NCBI GenBank assembly: GCA_027335965.1
Contig: DAHWGZ010000004.1
Coordinates: 1-30,626 of the forward strand
DNA length: 30,626 nucleotides
Source: Acidiferrobacter sp.
Lineage (GTDB): Bacteria > Pseudomonadota > Gammaproteobacteria > Acidiferrobacterales > Acidiferrobacteraceae
Direction: 5' to 3'
Shown: positions 8,353 to 16,517 of the stretch, piece after piece
How the letters are laid out: the number at the start of each line of letters is the position of its first letter
Position numbering within the stretch: position 1 is the stretch's first letter
Position numbers and translations under genes: made by a program
The notes under the pieces: model-generated
Seen by the model: the letters and a program-made list of their open reading frames with translations, nothing else
Databases searched by the model: none
What the model was told of the DNA's origin: nothing

Positions 8353-9239
8353 ACAGCCGCTCACATGCCTTGCGCACGGGCATTTTTATCGCCGCCTTCA
8401 CCGCCGCGATCGTGGTCGCGACGCTCTGGATCAGCGGCGCCCACCAGCACAGGCGCCCCTATGTCGTGGTCACCAGGGGCAACGTGTTTGGTTTGAGGGC
8501 CGAGTCCACGGTCTTCTATCGGGGCATAACGGCGGGCGTCGTCAAGCATATCGCCGTGGATGCGCAAGACCCTCAGGAGATACGGATTTCCATAGCCGTC
8601 GACCGGAAAATACCGATCACGCGTGGCACCTACGCGCAACTGAAGCTGCAGGGCGTAACGGGCCTGACGGCGCTTGAATTGAATACCACCGCGGACATGA
8701 GCCCGCTCGCGACTTCGAGCGCCCATCCCGCGCGCATTCCCATGCGCACGTCGTTCTTGACGCGCCTCGCGCACGCCGGCACGCGCGTGGCACGGCAGTT
8801 GACCGCCTTGAGCGCGGACCTCACAAAGACCCTGAACGCGACCAATCGCCGCCATTTGACGGCGTTACTGGCGCACGCCGCGCAAGCCAGCCGGCAGTGG
8901 ACGGTGCTCGGCGCGCGGCTCAATCGCGCCACGGCCCGGTTGCCGGCCATGGAGGCCGCGGCCAACGTCGCGCTCGCGCGCATGGCCGGGGTCGAAAAAC
9001 AGGTGCGGGCACTGGGCCGCCGCCTGCAAAACCTGAGCAAATCCGCTCAGGGAGTGAGTGACGCGGTAGTGGCGCGGACGCTGCCCAAGGTCAATCGCGC
9101 TCTTGACCGGCTGACGAGCGCGGCCGCCGACGTCCAGCGCCTCAGCCGGTCGCTGCGCCATCACCCCCGCGAGCTGTTGCTCGGCGCGCGCCCGCTTCCC
9201 CCGGGACCCGGAGAAAACGGCTACAAGGAGACCCCCTGA
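8349..9239 (+). CDS. MCE (MlaD-type) substrate-binding protein
   Basis: 296 residues: one N-terminal membrane anchor (about residues 8-29), one MCE domain (about 38-120, with GLRAESTVFYRGITAGVV and LQGVTGLTALEL), then a long alanine-rich helical region likely to form a coiled barrel or needle. It would carry lipids across the periplasm for the permease-ATPase pair. ATG 8349 overlaps the ATPase stop. The longer C-terminal helix is unlike short MlaD and closer to MCE proteins that work with a lipoprotein partner, which follows directly. Confidence 0.9.
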   Translation: MNSRSHALRTGIFIAAFTAAIVVATLWISGAHQHRRPYVVVTRGNVFGLRAESTVFYRGITAGVVKHIAVDAQDPQEIRISIAVDRKIPITRGTYAQLKLQGVTGLTALELNTTADMSPLATSSAHPARIPMRTSFLTRLAHAGTRVARQLTALSADLTKTLNATNRRHLTALLAHAAQASRQWTVLGARLNRATARLPAMEAAANVALARMAGVEKQVRALGRRLQNLSKSAQGVSDAVVARTLPKVNRALDRLTSAAADVQRLSRSLRHHPRELLLGARPLPPGPGENGYKETP

Positions 9240-9242
9240 GCC

Positions 9243-9845
9243 ATGGCCAAGACCTTGAGGTTTTTTGCCCTCATGCTCGCCGTAACCGGCGTTGCGGGCT
9301 GCAGTCTGTTTCCGACCCGCGCCCCGGAGATACTGACGGATCACGATTTCGGGCCGCTGCACGCCCACGCCCCGACACGAAATATCCCGCCGGTCATCGT
9401 GCACGCAAGGAGCGTGGCGTGGCTTTCGGGGACCACCATTCATTACCGACTGCTCTATCGGGATCCCACCGCCGTCCATGTCTATGCGCAGAACCGCTGG
9501 ATCGCGCCACCAGCCTCCCTGCTCAAGGCGCGCGTTCGCTGGCGATTGGGCATGGGTCCGGCGCTCGGCGCGCCCGCGAGCGCCCACATCGAGCGTCTGG
9601 TGATCGTGCTTTCGCGCTTCGGCCAGGACTTCACGGCACCGCATCGCGCCTTCGTGCGGCTCGACGCCACGGCGCGTCTCTACGATGTGGCGACTAGCCG
9701 GGTGCTCGCGCAAAAGACCGTCGACTTCAAGGCCCGCTGCGCGCCCGATGCGCGGGGCGCGGTCATTGGCCTAAGCGATCTTGCGCGCAAGGCAAGCCGC
9801 GTCTTCGCGCATCTCGTCACGCGCAGCGCCACTGTCAAAGGTTGA
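9243..9845 (+). CDS. ABC-type transport auxiliary lipoprotein (PqiC-like)
   Basis: 200 residues with a lipoprotein signal: a short charged start, the hydrophobic stretch FFALMLAVTGVAG and lipobox Cys20 (VAGC). The mature part matches the ABC transport auxiliary lipoprotein family, which includes PqiC and partners MCE systems at the outer membrane. It follows the MCE gene after three bases. Its last 11 bases overlap the convergent ntrC gene, so there is no space for an ordinary terminator between them. Confidence 0.83.
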   Translation: MAKTLRFFALMLAVTGVAGCSLFPTRAPEILTDHDFGPLHAHAPTRNIPPVIVHARSVAWLSGTTIHYRLLYRDPTAVHVYAQNRWIAPPASLLKARVRWRLGMGPALGAPASAHIERLVIVLSRFGQDFTAPHRAFVRLDATARLYDVATSRVLAQKTVDFKARCAPDARGAVIGLSDLARKASRVFAHLVTRSATVKG

Positions 9846-11226
9846 GTTCCTTGAGTTTGCGCGTCAGGGTGTTGCGCCCAAGCCCCAAGCGCTTGGCGGC
9901 ATCCTGCTTGCGCCCACCCGTGTGGTGCAAGGCGGCCTCGATCAGGGTGCGCTCGAATTCGATGCTCAAATCCGTGTAGACCGCTTTTTCGCCGAGCGCC
10001 AATCTCTGTTCGACCACGCCGCGCAAGCCGGCGCGCCAATCGACGCCGGCGGGCGCCGGGTCCACCTCCTTCAGTTCCGGGGCCAGATCGGCGATGCGGA
10101 TGGTGCGTCCCGCGGCCATGACCGTGAGCCAGCGACAGGTGTTCTCCAGTTGCCGCACGTTGCCAGGCCACGGCAGCTTGCAGAGGTACTGCTCGGCCTC
10201 GGGCGCAAGACGCTTCGCCTCCACATTGAGCTCGGCGGCCGCGGTCGCCAGGAAGTGGCGCGCCAGGATCGGTATGTCCTGGCGACGTTCGCGCAGCGGC
10301 GGGACATGAATGCGGATGACATTGAGCCTATGGAACAGATCCTCCCGGAAGAGTCCGTCGGCCACGCGCTGCTCCAGGTTCTGATGGGTGGCGGCAATGA
10401 CGCGCACGTTGGTCCGGATCTTTTCGCAGCCACCGACACGGTAGAATTGGCCATCGGACAGGACCCGCAGGAGTCGGGTCTGGAGATCGGATGGCATGTC
10501 GCCGATCTCGTCTAGGAACAAGGTCCCGCCATCGGCCTGCTCGAAACGCCCGCGTCGCTGCGTCAAGGCCCCGGTGAACGCGCCGCGCTCATGACCGAAC
10601 AGCTCCGATTCGAGGAGCCCCGCCGGGATCGCGGCGATATTGAGGGCGATGAAGGCATTGCGCGCCCGCGGGCTGTGGTTGTGCAGCGCCCGCGCCACGA
10701 GCTCCTTGCCGGTCCCGGACTCGCCGTTGATGAGCACCGTGATGTGCGAGCCCGATAGACGACCGATGGCGCGAAAGACCTCCTGCATGGCGGGCGCCGC
10801 GCCGAGGATCTCGGGGGCCGACTCGGCGTGCTCGGCATGCGCGACTTGCCCCTGGCGCCTGTGCTCGATCGCATAGCGCGCGAGCCCCACCGCATGATCC
10901 ACATCGAATGGCTTGGGCAGATATTCGAAGGCGCCCCCCTGATAGGCGGCGACCGCGCTGTCCAGGTCGGAATGGGCGGTCATGACGATCACGGGGAGCG
11001 TCGGCAGGGTATGGCTTATGGTCTCAAGCAGCTTCAACCCCGACAATCCGCTCATGCGGATGTCGGTAATCACGACATCGGGGGTCTCCTCGCGCAGTTC
11101 GTCCAAGGCGCTCCCGGCGCCGCTAAAGCAACGGGTCGCCATGCCGGCCTGCTGGAACGCCTTTTCCAGCACCCAGCGGATCGATTCATCATCGTCGATG
11201 ATCCACACACTATCCTGTCGGGTCAT
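9835..11226 (-). CDS. glnG: Nitrogen regulation response regulator NtrC
   Basis: 463 residues (E. coli NtrC has 469), a sigma54-dependent activator. Receiver domain: acidic pocket IIDDDES with phospho-acceptor Asp55 (VITDIRMSG) and Lys in LPKPFD. AAA+ domain: Walker A GESGTGKE, sigma54-contact GAFTGA ([13 protein letters not shown]) and Walker [14 protein letters not shown]-terminal Fis-type helix-turn-helix ([23 protein letters not shown]). It overlaps the upstream ntrB by 17 bases. It would activate nitrogen-assimilation promoters when NtrB phosphorylates it. Confidence 0.96.
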   Translation of the reverse strand: MTRQDSVWIIDDDESIRWVLEKAFQQAGMATRCFSGAGSALDELREETPDVVITDIRMSGLSGLKLLETISHTLPTLPVIVMTAHSDLDSAVAAYQGGAFEYLPKPFDVDHAVGLARYAIEHRRQGQVAHAEHAESAPEILGAAPAMQEVFRAIGRLSGSHITVLINGESGTGKELVARALHNHSPRARNAFIALNIAAIPAGLLESELFGHERGAFTGALTQRRGRFEQADGGTLFLDEIGDMPSDLQTRLLRVLSDGQFYRVGGCEKIRTNVRVIAATHQNLEQRVADGLFREDLFHRLNVIRIHVPPLRERRQDIPILARHFLATAAAELNVEAKRLAPEAEQYLCKLPWPGNVRQLENTCRWLTVMAAGRTIRIADLAPELKEVDPAPAGVDWRAGLRGVVEQRLALGEKAVYTDLSIEFERTLIEAALHHTGGRKQDAAKRLGLGRNTLTRKLKELNL

Positions 11227-12277
11227 ATTCCTGCCTCAGGGGAAGAAATAACGTAAAGACCGTCCGTGCCGGCCGGCTTGTATATTCGATAAGGCCGCCG
11301 TGGCGGCGGGCGATGTCCTGGGCGATCGATAAACCAAGCCCGGTCCCGGCGGCATGGCCCGTGACCATGGGATAAAAGAGGGTGTCACGCAGGGCCTGCG
11401 GCACGCCCGGCCCGTCGTCTTCCACCTCGGCGCGCAACACGAGCTTGTGCCGCCGCTGGCCGACGGTGAACTGGCGCTCGATGCGCGAACGCAAGACGAT
11501 CAGATGGCTGGGGGCCTGCACCGCGTTGCGCACCAGATTCAAGACCGCCTGCACGAGCTGATCCGGGTCACCGGCGAACTCGGGAATGCTGGGATCATAG
11601 TCGCGCTTCAGCACGAACCCCTCGCCGACCTCCGCCAGGATCAAGGACCGCACATGCTCCAGGACCTGATGGATGTTGACCTGCACCGGCAGATACGGAC
11701 GGGTCGGTCCCGCCAGGCGATCCACGAGACCTTGGAGGCGATCGGCCTCGCGGATGATGATGCGCGTATATTCCCGCTCGCTCTCGGAGAGCTTGCGCTC
11801 GAGGAGCTGCGCGGCGCCGCGCAGGCCGCCGAGGGGATTTTTGATTTCATGCGCCAGGCCCCGCACCACGGCCCTCTGCGCCAAATGGCGATCCACAAGC
11901 TCCTCCTCGTGGGCCAAACGCCGCAAGCGGTCGACCTGATTGAGCTCGAACAACAAGGCCGCCTCCCGCATCTCCGGCTCGGCACCCGGCAGGATCGCCG
12001 TCACGGTCATGTCGACCAGCACCTCGCGACCCGGCAGCGGCAAGGGCAGGCCGCGGCGCGTGACCGAATGCGCACCCTGCAGGATGTCGGCGAACAGGCT
12101 CGCAAGCGGCGCCGTATGCGGCCAAAGCCGTTCGAGCGCCTGCCCCACCATTTGTTTGGCGCTCAACTCGAACAATATCTCGCCCGCCGGATTCACGGCC
12201 TTGAGACGCAGGGAGGCATCCGCGACCACGACCGCGGTCGTCAGATTTTCCACGATACTTTCAGCATGACTTGCCAC
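11210..12277 (-). CDS. glnL: Nitrogen regulation sensor kinase NtrB
   Basis: 355 residues from GTG 12277, close to E. coli NtrB (349). A PAS domain (SIVENLTTAVVVADASL onward) precedes the H-box GLAHEIKNPLGGLRGAAQLL, the N-box QAVLNLVRNAVQA, EDDGPGV and the G-box GTGLGLSIAQDIARRHGG. No membrane segment, as expected for the cytosolic kinase controlled by PII. GTG 12277 is preferred over the longer frame to 12355 because GGGGGA lies five to six bases upstream and the family begins there. glnA, the usual upstream neighbour, is absent; an Nramp gene is divergent instead. Confidence 0.93.
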   Translation of the reverse strand: MASHAESIVENLTTAVVVADASLRLKAVNPAGEILFELSAKQMVGQALERLWPHTAPLASLFADILQGAHSVTRRGLPLPLPGREVLVDMTVTAILPGAEPEMREAALLFELNQVDRLRRLAHEEELVDRHLAQRAVVRGLAHEIKNPLGGLRGAAQLLERKLSESEREYTRIIIREADRLQGLVDRLAGPTRPYLPVQVNIHQVLEHVRSLILAEVGEGFVLKRDYDPSIPEFAGDPDQLVQAVLNLVRNAVQAPSHLIVLRSRIERQFTVGQRRHKLVLRAEVEDDGPGVPQALRDTLFYPMVTGHAAGTGLGLSIAQDIARRHGGLIEYTSRPARTVFTLFLPLRQEYDPTG

Positions 12278-12395
12278 GGTTATCCCCCAAGGCAAGATCC
12301 GGGCCAACGACCTCTGCCCAAAATACGCCATTCTGGTGCGTCCCGACCAGCCCAAGACGAGGCAAATGCCCCATAATAGTGCATAACCCCTCCGC

Positions 12396-12424
12396 TTGCA
12401 TCAAATGACAATGACTCTTATTAT
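12396..12424 (+). promoter_or_regulatory. Sigma70-type promoter of the Nramp gene
   Basis: TTGCAT (12396-12401), 17-base spacer, TATTAT (12419-12424). Predicted start of transcription near 12431, giving a leader of about 22 bases before ATG 12453 that contains a G-rich ribosome-binding site at 12438-12444. Confidence 0.65.
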
Positions 12425-12425
12425 T
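12407..12425 (+). promoter_or_regulatory. Fur-box-like operator overlapping the Nramp promoter
   Basis: By my count this 19-base segment agrees with the E. coli Fur consensus at 13 of 19 positions (GACAATGA on the left, ATTATT on the right). It covers most of the spacer and the -10 box of the promoter at 12396-12424, a position suited to repression by metal-loaded Fur or a relative such as Mur. Inference from pattern only. Confidence 0.5.
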
Positions 12426-12452
12426 GTTAGCGACTTTGGGGGGGTCCCTTAC

Positions 12453-13706
12453 ATGTCCTTGTCACGTCGGCGCTCCGACACATGGTCCGGTCCATGGCGC
12501 GCCCTCCTGGCCGTGCTCGGGCCGGGTCTGGTGGTCATGTTGGCCGATACCGACGCCGGCAGCGTCATCACGGCCGCGCAGAGCGGCGCCCAATGGGGCT
12601 ACCAGCTGTTGCTGCTCCAGGTGGTGCTGATCCCCATCCTCTATATCGTCCAGGAATTAACGGTTCGCCTCGGGATCGTGACCGGCAAGGGCCATGGCGA
12701 ACTGATCGCCAAGCGATTCGGCCGGGGCTGGGCATGGCTATCGGTCGCGACCCTGGCGCTGTCCTGCCTCGGGGCGCTCCTCACCGAACTGAGCGGCATG
12801 GCCGGCGTCGGCCTCTTATTCGGTATCCCGCGGTGGGTGACCATGGTCATTCTGGTGGGCGGCCTCATCATCATGGTCTGGACCGCGTCCTATGCCGGCG
12901 TGGAGCGGGTGGCGCTGGCCGTCGGGGCCTTTGAGTTCGCATTCCTGCTGGTGGCCCTGCGTACCCATCAGGCCCTGGGACCGCTCATGCGCCATAGCCT
13001 GCATATCCCATTTCAGGACCCCGGCTACCTCTACCTGGCGGCCGCCAACGTCGGCGCCGTGATCATGCCGTGGATGGTCTTCTACCAACAGTCGGCGGTG
13101 GTCGATAAACGATTACGCGTCGAGCACCTCACCATGGCGCGCGTCGACACCGCCGTAGGCGCGGTCATCACCCAGCTGATCATGGCCGCGGTCCTGGTCG
13201 CAACCGCCGCCACCATAGGGCGCGGCAACCCTCACGCGCCCCTCAATACCGTCCAGCAGATCGCCGATGCCCTGACGCCGTTTCTGGGACAGCGGACCGG
13301 ACGACTGTTGTTCGCCCTGGGGATGAGCGGGGCGGCGACGGTGGCGACGATCGTGGTCTCGCTGACCGCCGCCCGCGGCGTGGGCGAGGTGATGGGCTTC
13401 AAGCACTCCCTCGAGCACCACCCGCGCGAGGCCCCCTGGTTCTACGGGATCTACACCACCCTGCTCGTGCTCGGCGGGCTACTGGTGGCATCCGACGTCA
13501 ATCTGGTCACGCTCGGGGTCGCGATGGAGGTGATGAACGCCGTCCTGCTCCCCATCGTCCTCGGTTTCCTGTACCTGTTGGCGCGCCACGCCCTCTCGGG
13601 GCCTTTGCGCCTCCAGGGACCTTACGCGGCGTTCGTGCTCGGCATCATCATCCTGACCGCCGGGTTCGGCCTTTATGCCGCGCTTAACGGCATCGCCGTG
13701 GGCTGA
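12453..13706 (+). CDS. Nramp-family divalent metal transporter, variant ion site
   Basis: 417 residues, about eleven membrane segments, Nramp (SLC11) family by overall layout and by the two unwound-helix motifs. In helix 1 the usual DPGN is Asp34-Ala-Gly-Ser37 (ADTDAGSVITAAQSG), and in helix 6 the usual MPH is Met205-Pro-Trp207 (AVIMPWMVFYQQSAV). Asp and Met metal ligands are kept while Asn and His are changed, so this is not a standard MntH and its ion preference and proton coupling are uncertain. ATG 12453 is chosen over a TTG at 12396, which lies inside the promoter. Divergent from ntrB. Confidence 0.85.
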   Translation: MSLSRRRSDTWSGPWRALLAVLGPGLVVMLADTDAGSVITAAQSGAQWGYQLLLLQVVLIPILYIVQELTVRLGIVTGKGHGELIAKRFGRGWAWLSVATLALSCLGALLTELSGMAGVGLLFGIPRWVTMVILVGGLIIMVWTASYAGVERVALAVGAFEFAFLLVALRTHQALGPLMRHSLHIPFQDPGYLYLAAANVGAVIMPWMVFYQQSAVVDKRLRVEHLTMARVDTAVGAVITQLIMAAVLVATAATIGRGNPHAPLNTVQQIADALTPFLGQRTGRLLFALGMSGAATVATIVVSLTAARGVGEVMGFKHSLEHHPREAPWFYGIYTTLLVLGGLLVASDVNLVTLGVAMEVMNAVLLPIVLGFLYLLARHALSGPLRLQGPYAAFVLGIIILTAGFGLYAALNGIAVG

Positions 13707-14324
13707 CCCCCGCCTTTAGGCCCCTCCCCGGCGACCCTCGCGACCATTAGCCTATCAACTCAATAAGGCAGGCAGCGCCCCTCCAAGGAGCAGGCCCGCG
13801 ATGACCCCCTGGTGGGTCTCTGCCGAATATGCCAGCAGGGACGCCGGGACCACCGGCGTCCCGCCTGAATGCCGGCGCCACCTTGACTGCATCCAGGACA
13901 GCCGTCGTAAATCATCGGTTCATGGACCCGATCTACGAGAGCATGATGCGCATCCCGGCATGGCCTGGGTCCAGACGGATAATTGGGCGGATGGCGCCAA
14001 CCCTATCCACCATGGCGTAGCCAACGAGTGGGGCAGCTCGGGAGGCAGCCGGACAAGGAAGTCTTCGTAGGACGTGGTTCACTGCGGAAAAGGCGGGGCA
14101 CCGCGTGACCAAGAATATGCAAGCGGCGATTGTTGCAGCTTCGCGTCTCGAATCGCAAACGCATGGGCAATTCAGTCATTCTTGGGAATTTTATACGCGA
14201 CCAGCACACCCAGCTAGGGCGGCACCGTTCCGTATCGGGGGCCGACATGAAAACTGCCTGACCATGGCGATCAACGGAAATGCGACCATGATCTGGGTGA
14301 TGGTAGCGAAGAGGTGTTAGACGG
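13707..14324 (+). other. Gene-poor stretch after the Nramp gene
   Basis: About 620 bases with no convincing gene. It holds a perfect 10-base inverted repeat at 13838-13862 and, across it on the minus strand, a 45-codon frame (13755-13892) with a hydrophobic end (GVIAGLLLGGALPALL) that could be a gene remnant. Short frames elsewhere lack family likeness, ribosome-binding sites or sensible composition. No tRNA or recognisable transposase was seen. Confidence 0.6.
13838..13862. repeat. Perfect 10-bp inverted repeat (hairpin)
   Basis: GGGACGCCGG (13838-13847) and CCGGCGTCCC (13853-13862) flank a five-base loop. No T-run follows on either strand, so a REP-like or structural element is as likely as an intrinsic terminator. 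Confidence 0.6.
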
Positions 14325-14837
14325 TCACGCCGGCCGATCCCAAGCGAAGCGCGTGCCAAGGGCTCGCAGCATATCAAAGGTATTGATATATGGCACTCCA
14401 AAGGCGTCGCACACATTTGGTAGCGGCACCCGTTTCCTTGCGTCCGGCTTCGCCACTTCATGAGTGGCCACTATGAATCCATGTACCTTCGCATAGGCTC
14501 CCACCCAGCCATCCGCAGCGGAAGCGAATTCGGCTTTAGCAATGGGCATAAACTGGGTCTGTGCCTGCACCCAGGCCATCATACTTCCGAATTGGCCCGC
14601 GATCGTGGCATCGTCCGTGCCGTCGAATAGGCCGCTGGGAACCTGATTAATTACCCACTCGGCCAAATCGTCCGCACCACGAACTAGCTCCGTGCGTACC
14701 CGGTCCACGCTTCGAAGATTCCCATTGCCGTGATGCGCGAGCAACGCTTCCCAAAAACCTGGACACACGTCAAAGGCGTAATAGCGGCGCTTAGCCTCAA
14801 TAAAAATGTTGGCATCGAGAAGGTAGAAATCTGGCAT
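14325..14837 (-). CDS. DUF4411 family PIN-like toxin
   Basis: 170 residues. The N-terminus FYLLDANIFIEAKRRYY, with Asp8, resembles a PIN ribonuclease core and matches the DUF4411 family; later acidic residues and the GVPYINTFDML ending fit the family. Members are predicted RNases paired with an XRE-ImmA/IrrE protein, and that gene lies 18 bases upstream on the same strand, so the two form one operon. Base composition looks less GC-rich than the neighbours, consistent with horizontal transfer. Toxicity is predicted, not shown. Confidence 0.82.
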   Translation of the reverse strand: MPDFYLLDANIFIEAKRRYYAFDVCPGFWEALLAHHGNGNLRSVDRVRTELVRGADDLAEWVINQVPSGLFDGTDDATIAGQFGSMMAWVQAQTQFMPIAKAEFASAADGWVGAYAKVHGFIVATHEVAKPDARKRVPLPNVCDAFGVPYINTFDMLRALGTRFAWDRPA

Positions 14838-14855
14838 GTCTCAGTCGACCTCTAA

Positions 14856-15995
14856 CTAGGCCTTCCGCATGTACTTGTCGAACGTTGCGCCATGTAGCCC
14901 CGTAAGTTCGAATGCTTCCCGGTAGGGCAGCCGCCCTTCAAGTACAGCACGGTGCACAGCTGCGGCAAACACGCGCCCTACCCGCACGCCCTGATTGGAG
15001 TAGAAGTCACCCCCACCACCGACGTCAGTTGCCGCGCGCCTCTGGGCCTCCAGGTACCCTTCATAAAATAACGCGAACGCATCCCGGGAGATCAAACCCA
15101 GGTCCAAGGCGCGACGCGCTGCCACCAGTCCGCTCACCTTGAAACGCCGCGCGATAGCGTCGTAGGGGTCCGGACTGTCACCATCTTCAGCCCACGCAGC
15201 GCGCATTTCCTGCTCAGGAATCAGAAACTCGGCTGCTACCCGATTACAGAAGCGTTCTACGAGCGCCTCTGCTGGCTCAAGATACGCCAGATTAAAAACC
15301 GCGTCCTGCCCCACCCAGAGGTGGGCCAACTCATGAGCCAAAGTAAACATTTGTGCGGCCTTGCCATCGGCCCCATTTATGAAGATCAGGGGGGCATAAC
15401 GGTCCGCCAAAACGAAACCGCGGAATTCCCCGGGGTCGAGCTTACGGTGTGTGTTGTTTCCCACGACGCCATTGGCGACCACCATGATGCCGGCCATCTC
15501 AATGCTGGACCGCAACGCATGTAGCGCCTCGGTCCAAGTGCGATGTTCCGCGGCCCAGGCTGTCCCGACCCCCAGGGCCACTCGCATGGCCGCCGCAACC
15601 GTCTGCGGCGCGGCCTCGACTGTCGTGGATCCCACAAAGGGGACAGGCTCGATCCCGTGATCTATTCGATCGTCACGCAACCACGCCTGGCGGCGCTGCA
15701 TGGCATACACGGTATCCAGCAGGTTGGGGCTCGGATGGGAGCGCGCCGACGCGTTCCGCGGAGTCCGAAAATCTGGAAGGGGCAGTGGCTCGTCTGGGGG
15801 TACGGGCAAGAAAAAATACCCAAGCGGCGCCATAGTAGCCTTAGCGTACTTTTCGAGCTGCTTCAACGTGGGCTTCGTTTGCCCTGTCTCCCACGCCTGC
15901 AGCTTAGGAAAATGCGTAACCAAGGCATCAAAAGCTAATCCGGCGCGTTCGCGCGCCCATTGGATCAGCTCTGGTTTGATCTCGACACGGGCCAC
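14856..15995 (-). CDS. XRE-ImmA/IrrE metallopeptidase (antitoxin partner)
   Basis: 379 residues. An N-terminal XRE-like DNA-binding helix-turn-helix (residues 5-55; LIQWARERAGLAFDAL, LQAWETGQTKPTLKQLE) is followed by an ImmA/IrrE (COG2856) zinc peptidase with His221-Glu222-x-x-His225 (LAHELAHLWVG) and a conserved C-terminal helical part (FCNRVAAEFLIPEQEM). Such proteins cleave or hold repressors and toxins and are recurrent partners of DUF4411. The start is GTG 15995 with no evident Shine-Dalgarno. It may repress its own operon through the XRE domain. Confidence 0.87.
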   Translation of the reverse strand: MARVEIKPELIQWARERAGLAFDALVTHFPKLQAWETGQTKPTLKQLEKYAKATMAPLGYFFLPVPPDEPLPLPDFRTPRNASARSHPSPNLLDTVYAMQRRQAWLRDDRIDHGIEPVPFVGSTTVEAAPQTVAAAMRVALGVGTAWAAEHRTWTEALHALRSSIEMAGIMVVANGVVGNNTHRKLDPGEFRGFVLADRYAPLIFINGADGKAAQMFTLAHELAHLWVGQDAVFNLAYLEPAEALVERFCNRVAAEFLIPEQEMRAAWAEDGDSPDPYDAIARRFKVSGLVAARRALDLGLISRDAFALFYEGYLEAQRRAATDVGGGGDFYSNQGVRVGRVFAAAVHRAVLEGRLPYREAFELTGLHGATFDKYMRKA

Positions 15996-16517
15996 GTTAT
16001 TGCTCGACTATTCTTAGGATGGGCCTGAGCGCGCCAGGACGATGCCGGATTTTGGCTTAACTGCCCTCGCGCACGCTTCCCTTCTCGGCTTTTTATCGTA
16101 GCACGGAGATTTGGCGCGCCGCGAGTCGTCGGCACCCCCCATTCCCCGCCAAGCACAGCCGAGTCTAGCCCACGGGCGTTCGGCCCAGAAGCGGGGGACG
16201 TGGCGCCCCCGAGAGGCCATTCCCATTTTTTCGCAATCAGGCGCACCGAGACCTTCCTTTCGCAGGGCTACGTCCGGAACCCTGGCAGAGCTGATCAAGA
16301 TGTGGAGCGGGTGAACGACGAGAACAGGGGCCTTCAACTCATTTTAAATAAAGCCCGCGCCGCAGCCGCTCGCAATCTCAGGCCGTTTGCGCGGACGAAT
16401 AATAACCAAGACCTGACGGCGCCGACCGGGGTCGGAAAAATCGCTATTTTGGCATCGCGTCCAGGCTAGATGTGAAATCCCCGAACATCACACCACGATC
16501 CGGCTACGGGCCGTCCT
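15996..16517 (+). other. Gene-poor stretch between the toxin-antitoxin pair and the glycosylase gene
   Basis: About 520 bases. Open frames on both strands are short and show no family likeness. A weak inverted repeat around the glycosylase stop (CGGGCC...GGGCCCG, near 16507-16529) may act in termination. The stretch presumably includes the promoter of the XRE-ImmA gene, but no convincing -35/-10 pair was found. Confidence 0.55.

Noticed and set aside
12331..12353. TGGT-N8-ACCA inverted repeat upstream of ntrB as an NtrC site
   Set aside because: It does not match the NtrC consensus arms or spacing; probably chance.
13801..14070. Plus-strand 89-residue frame after the Nramp gene
   Set aside because: No family likeness or ribosome-binding site, and it runs through a perfect hairpin.
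16014..16337. Minus-strand 107-residue frame upstream of the XRE-ImmA gene
   Set aside because: No recognisable domain, and composition unlike the neighbouring proteins.
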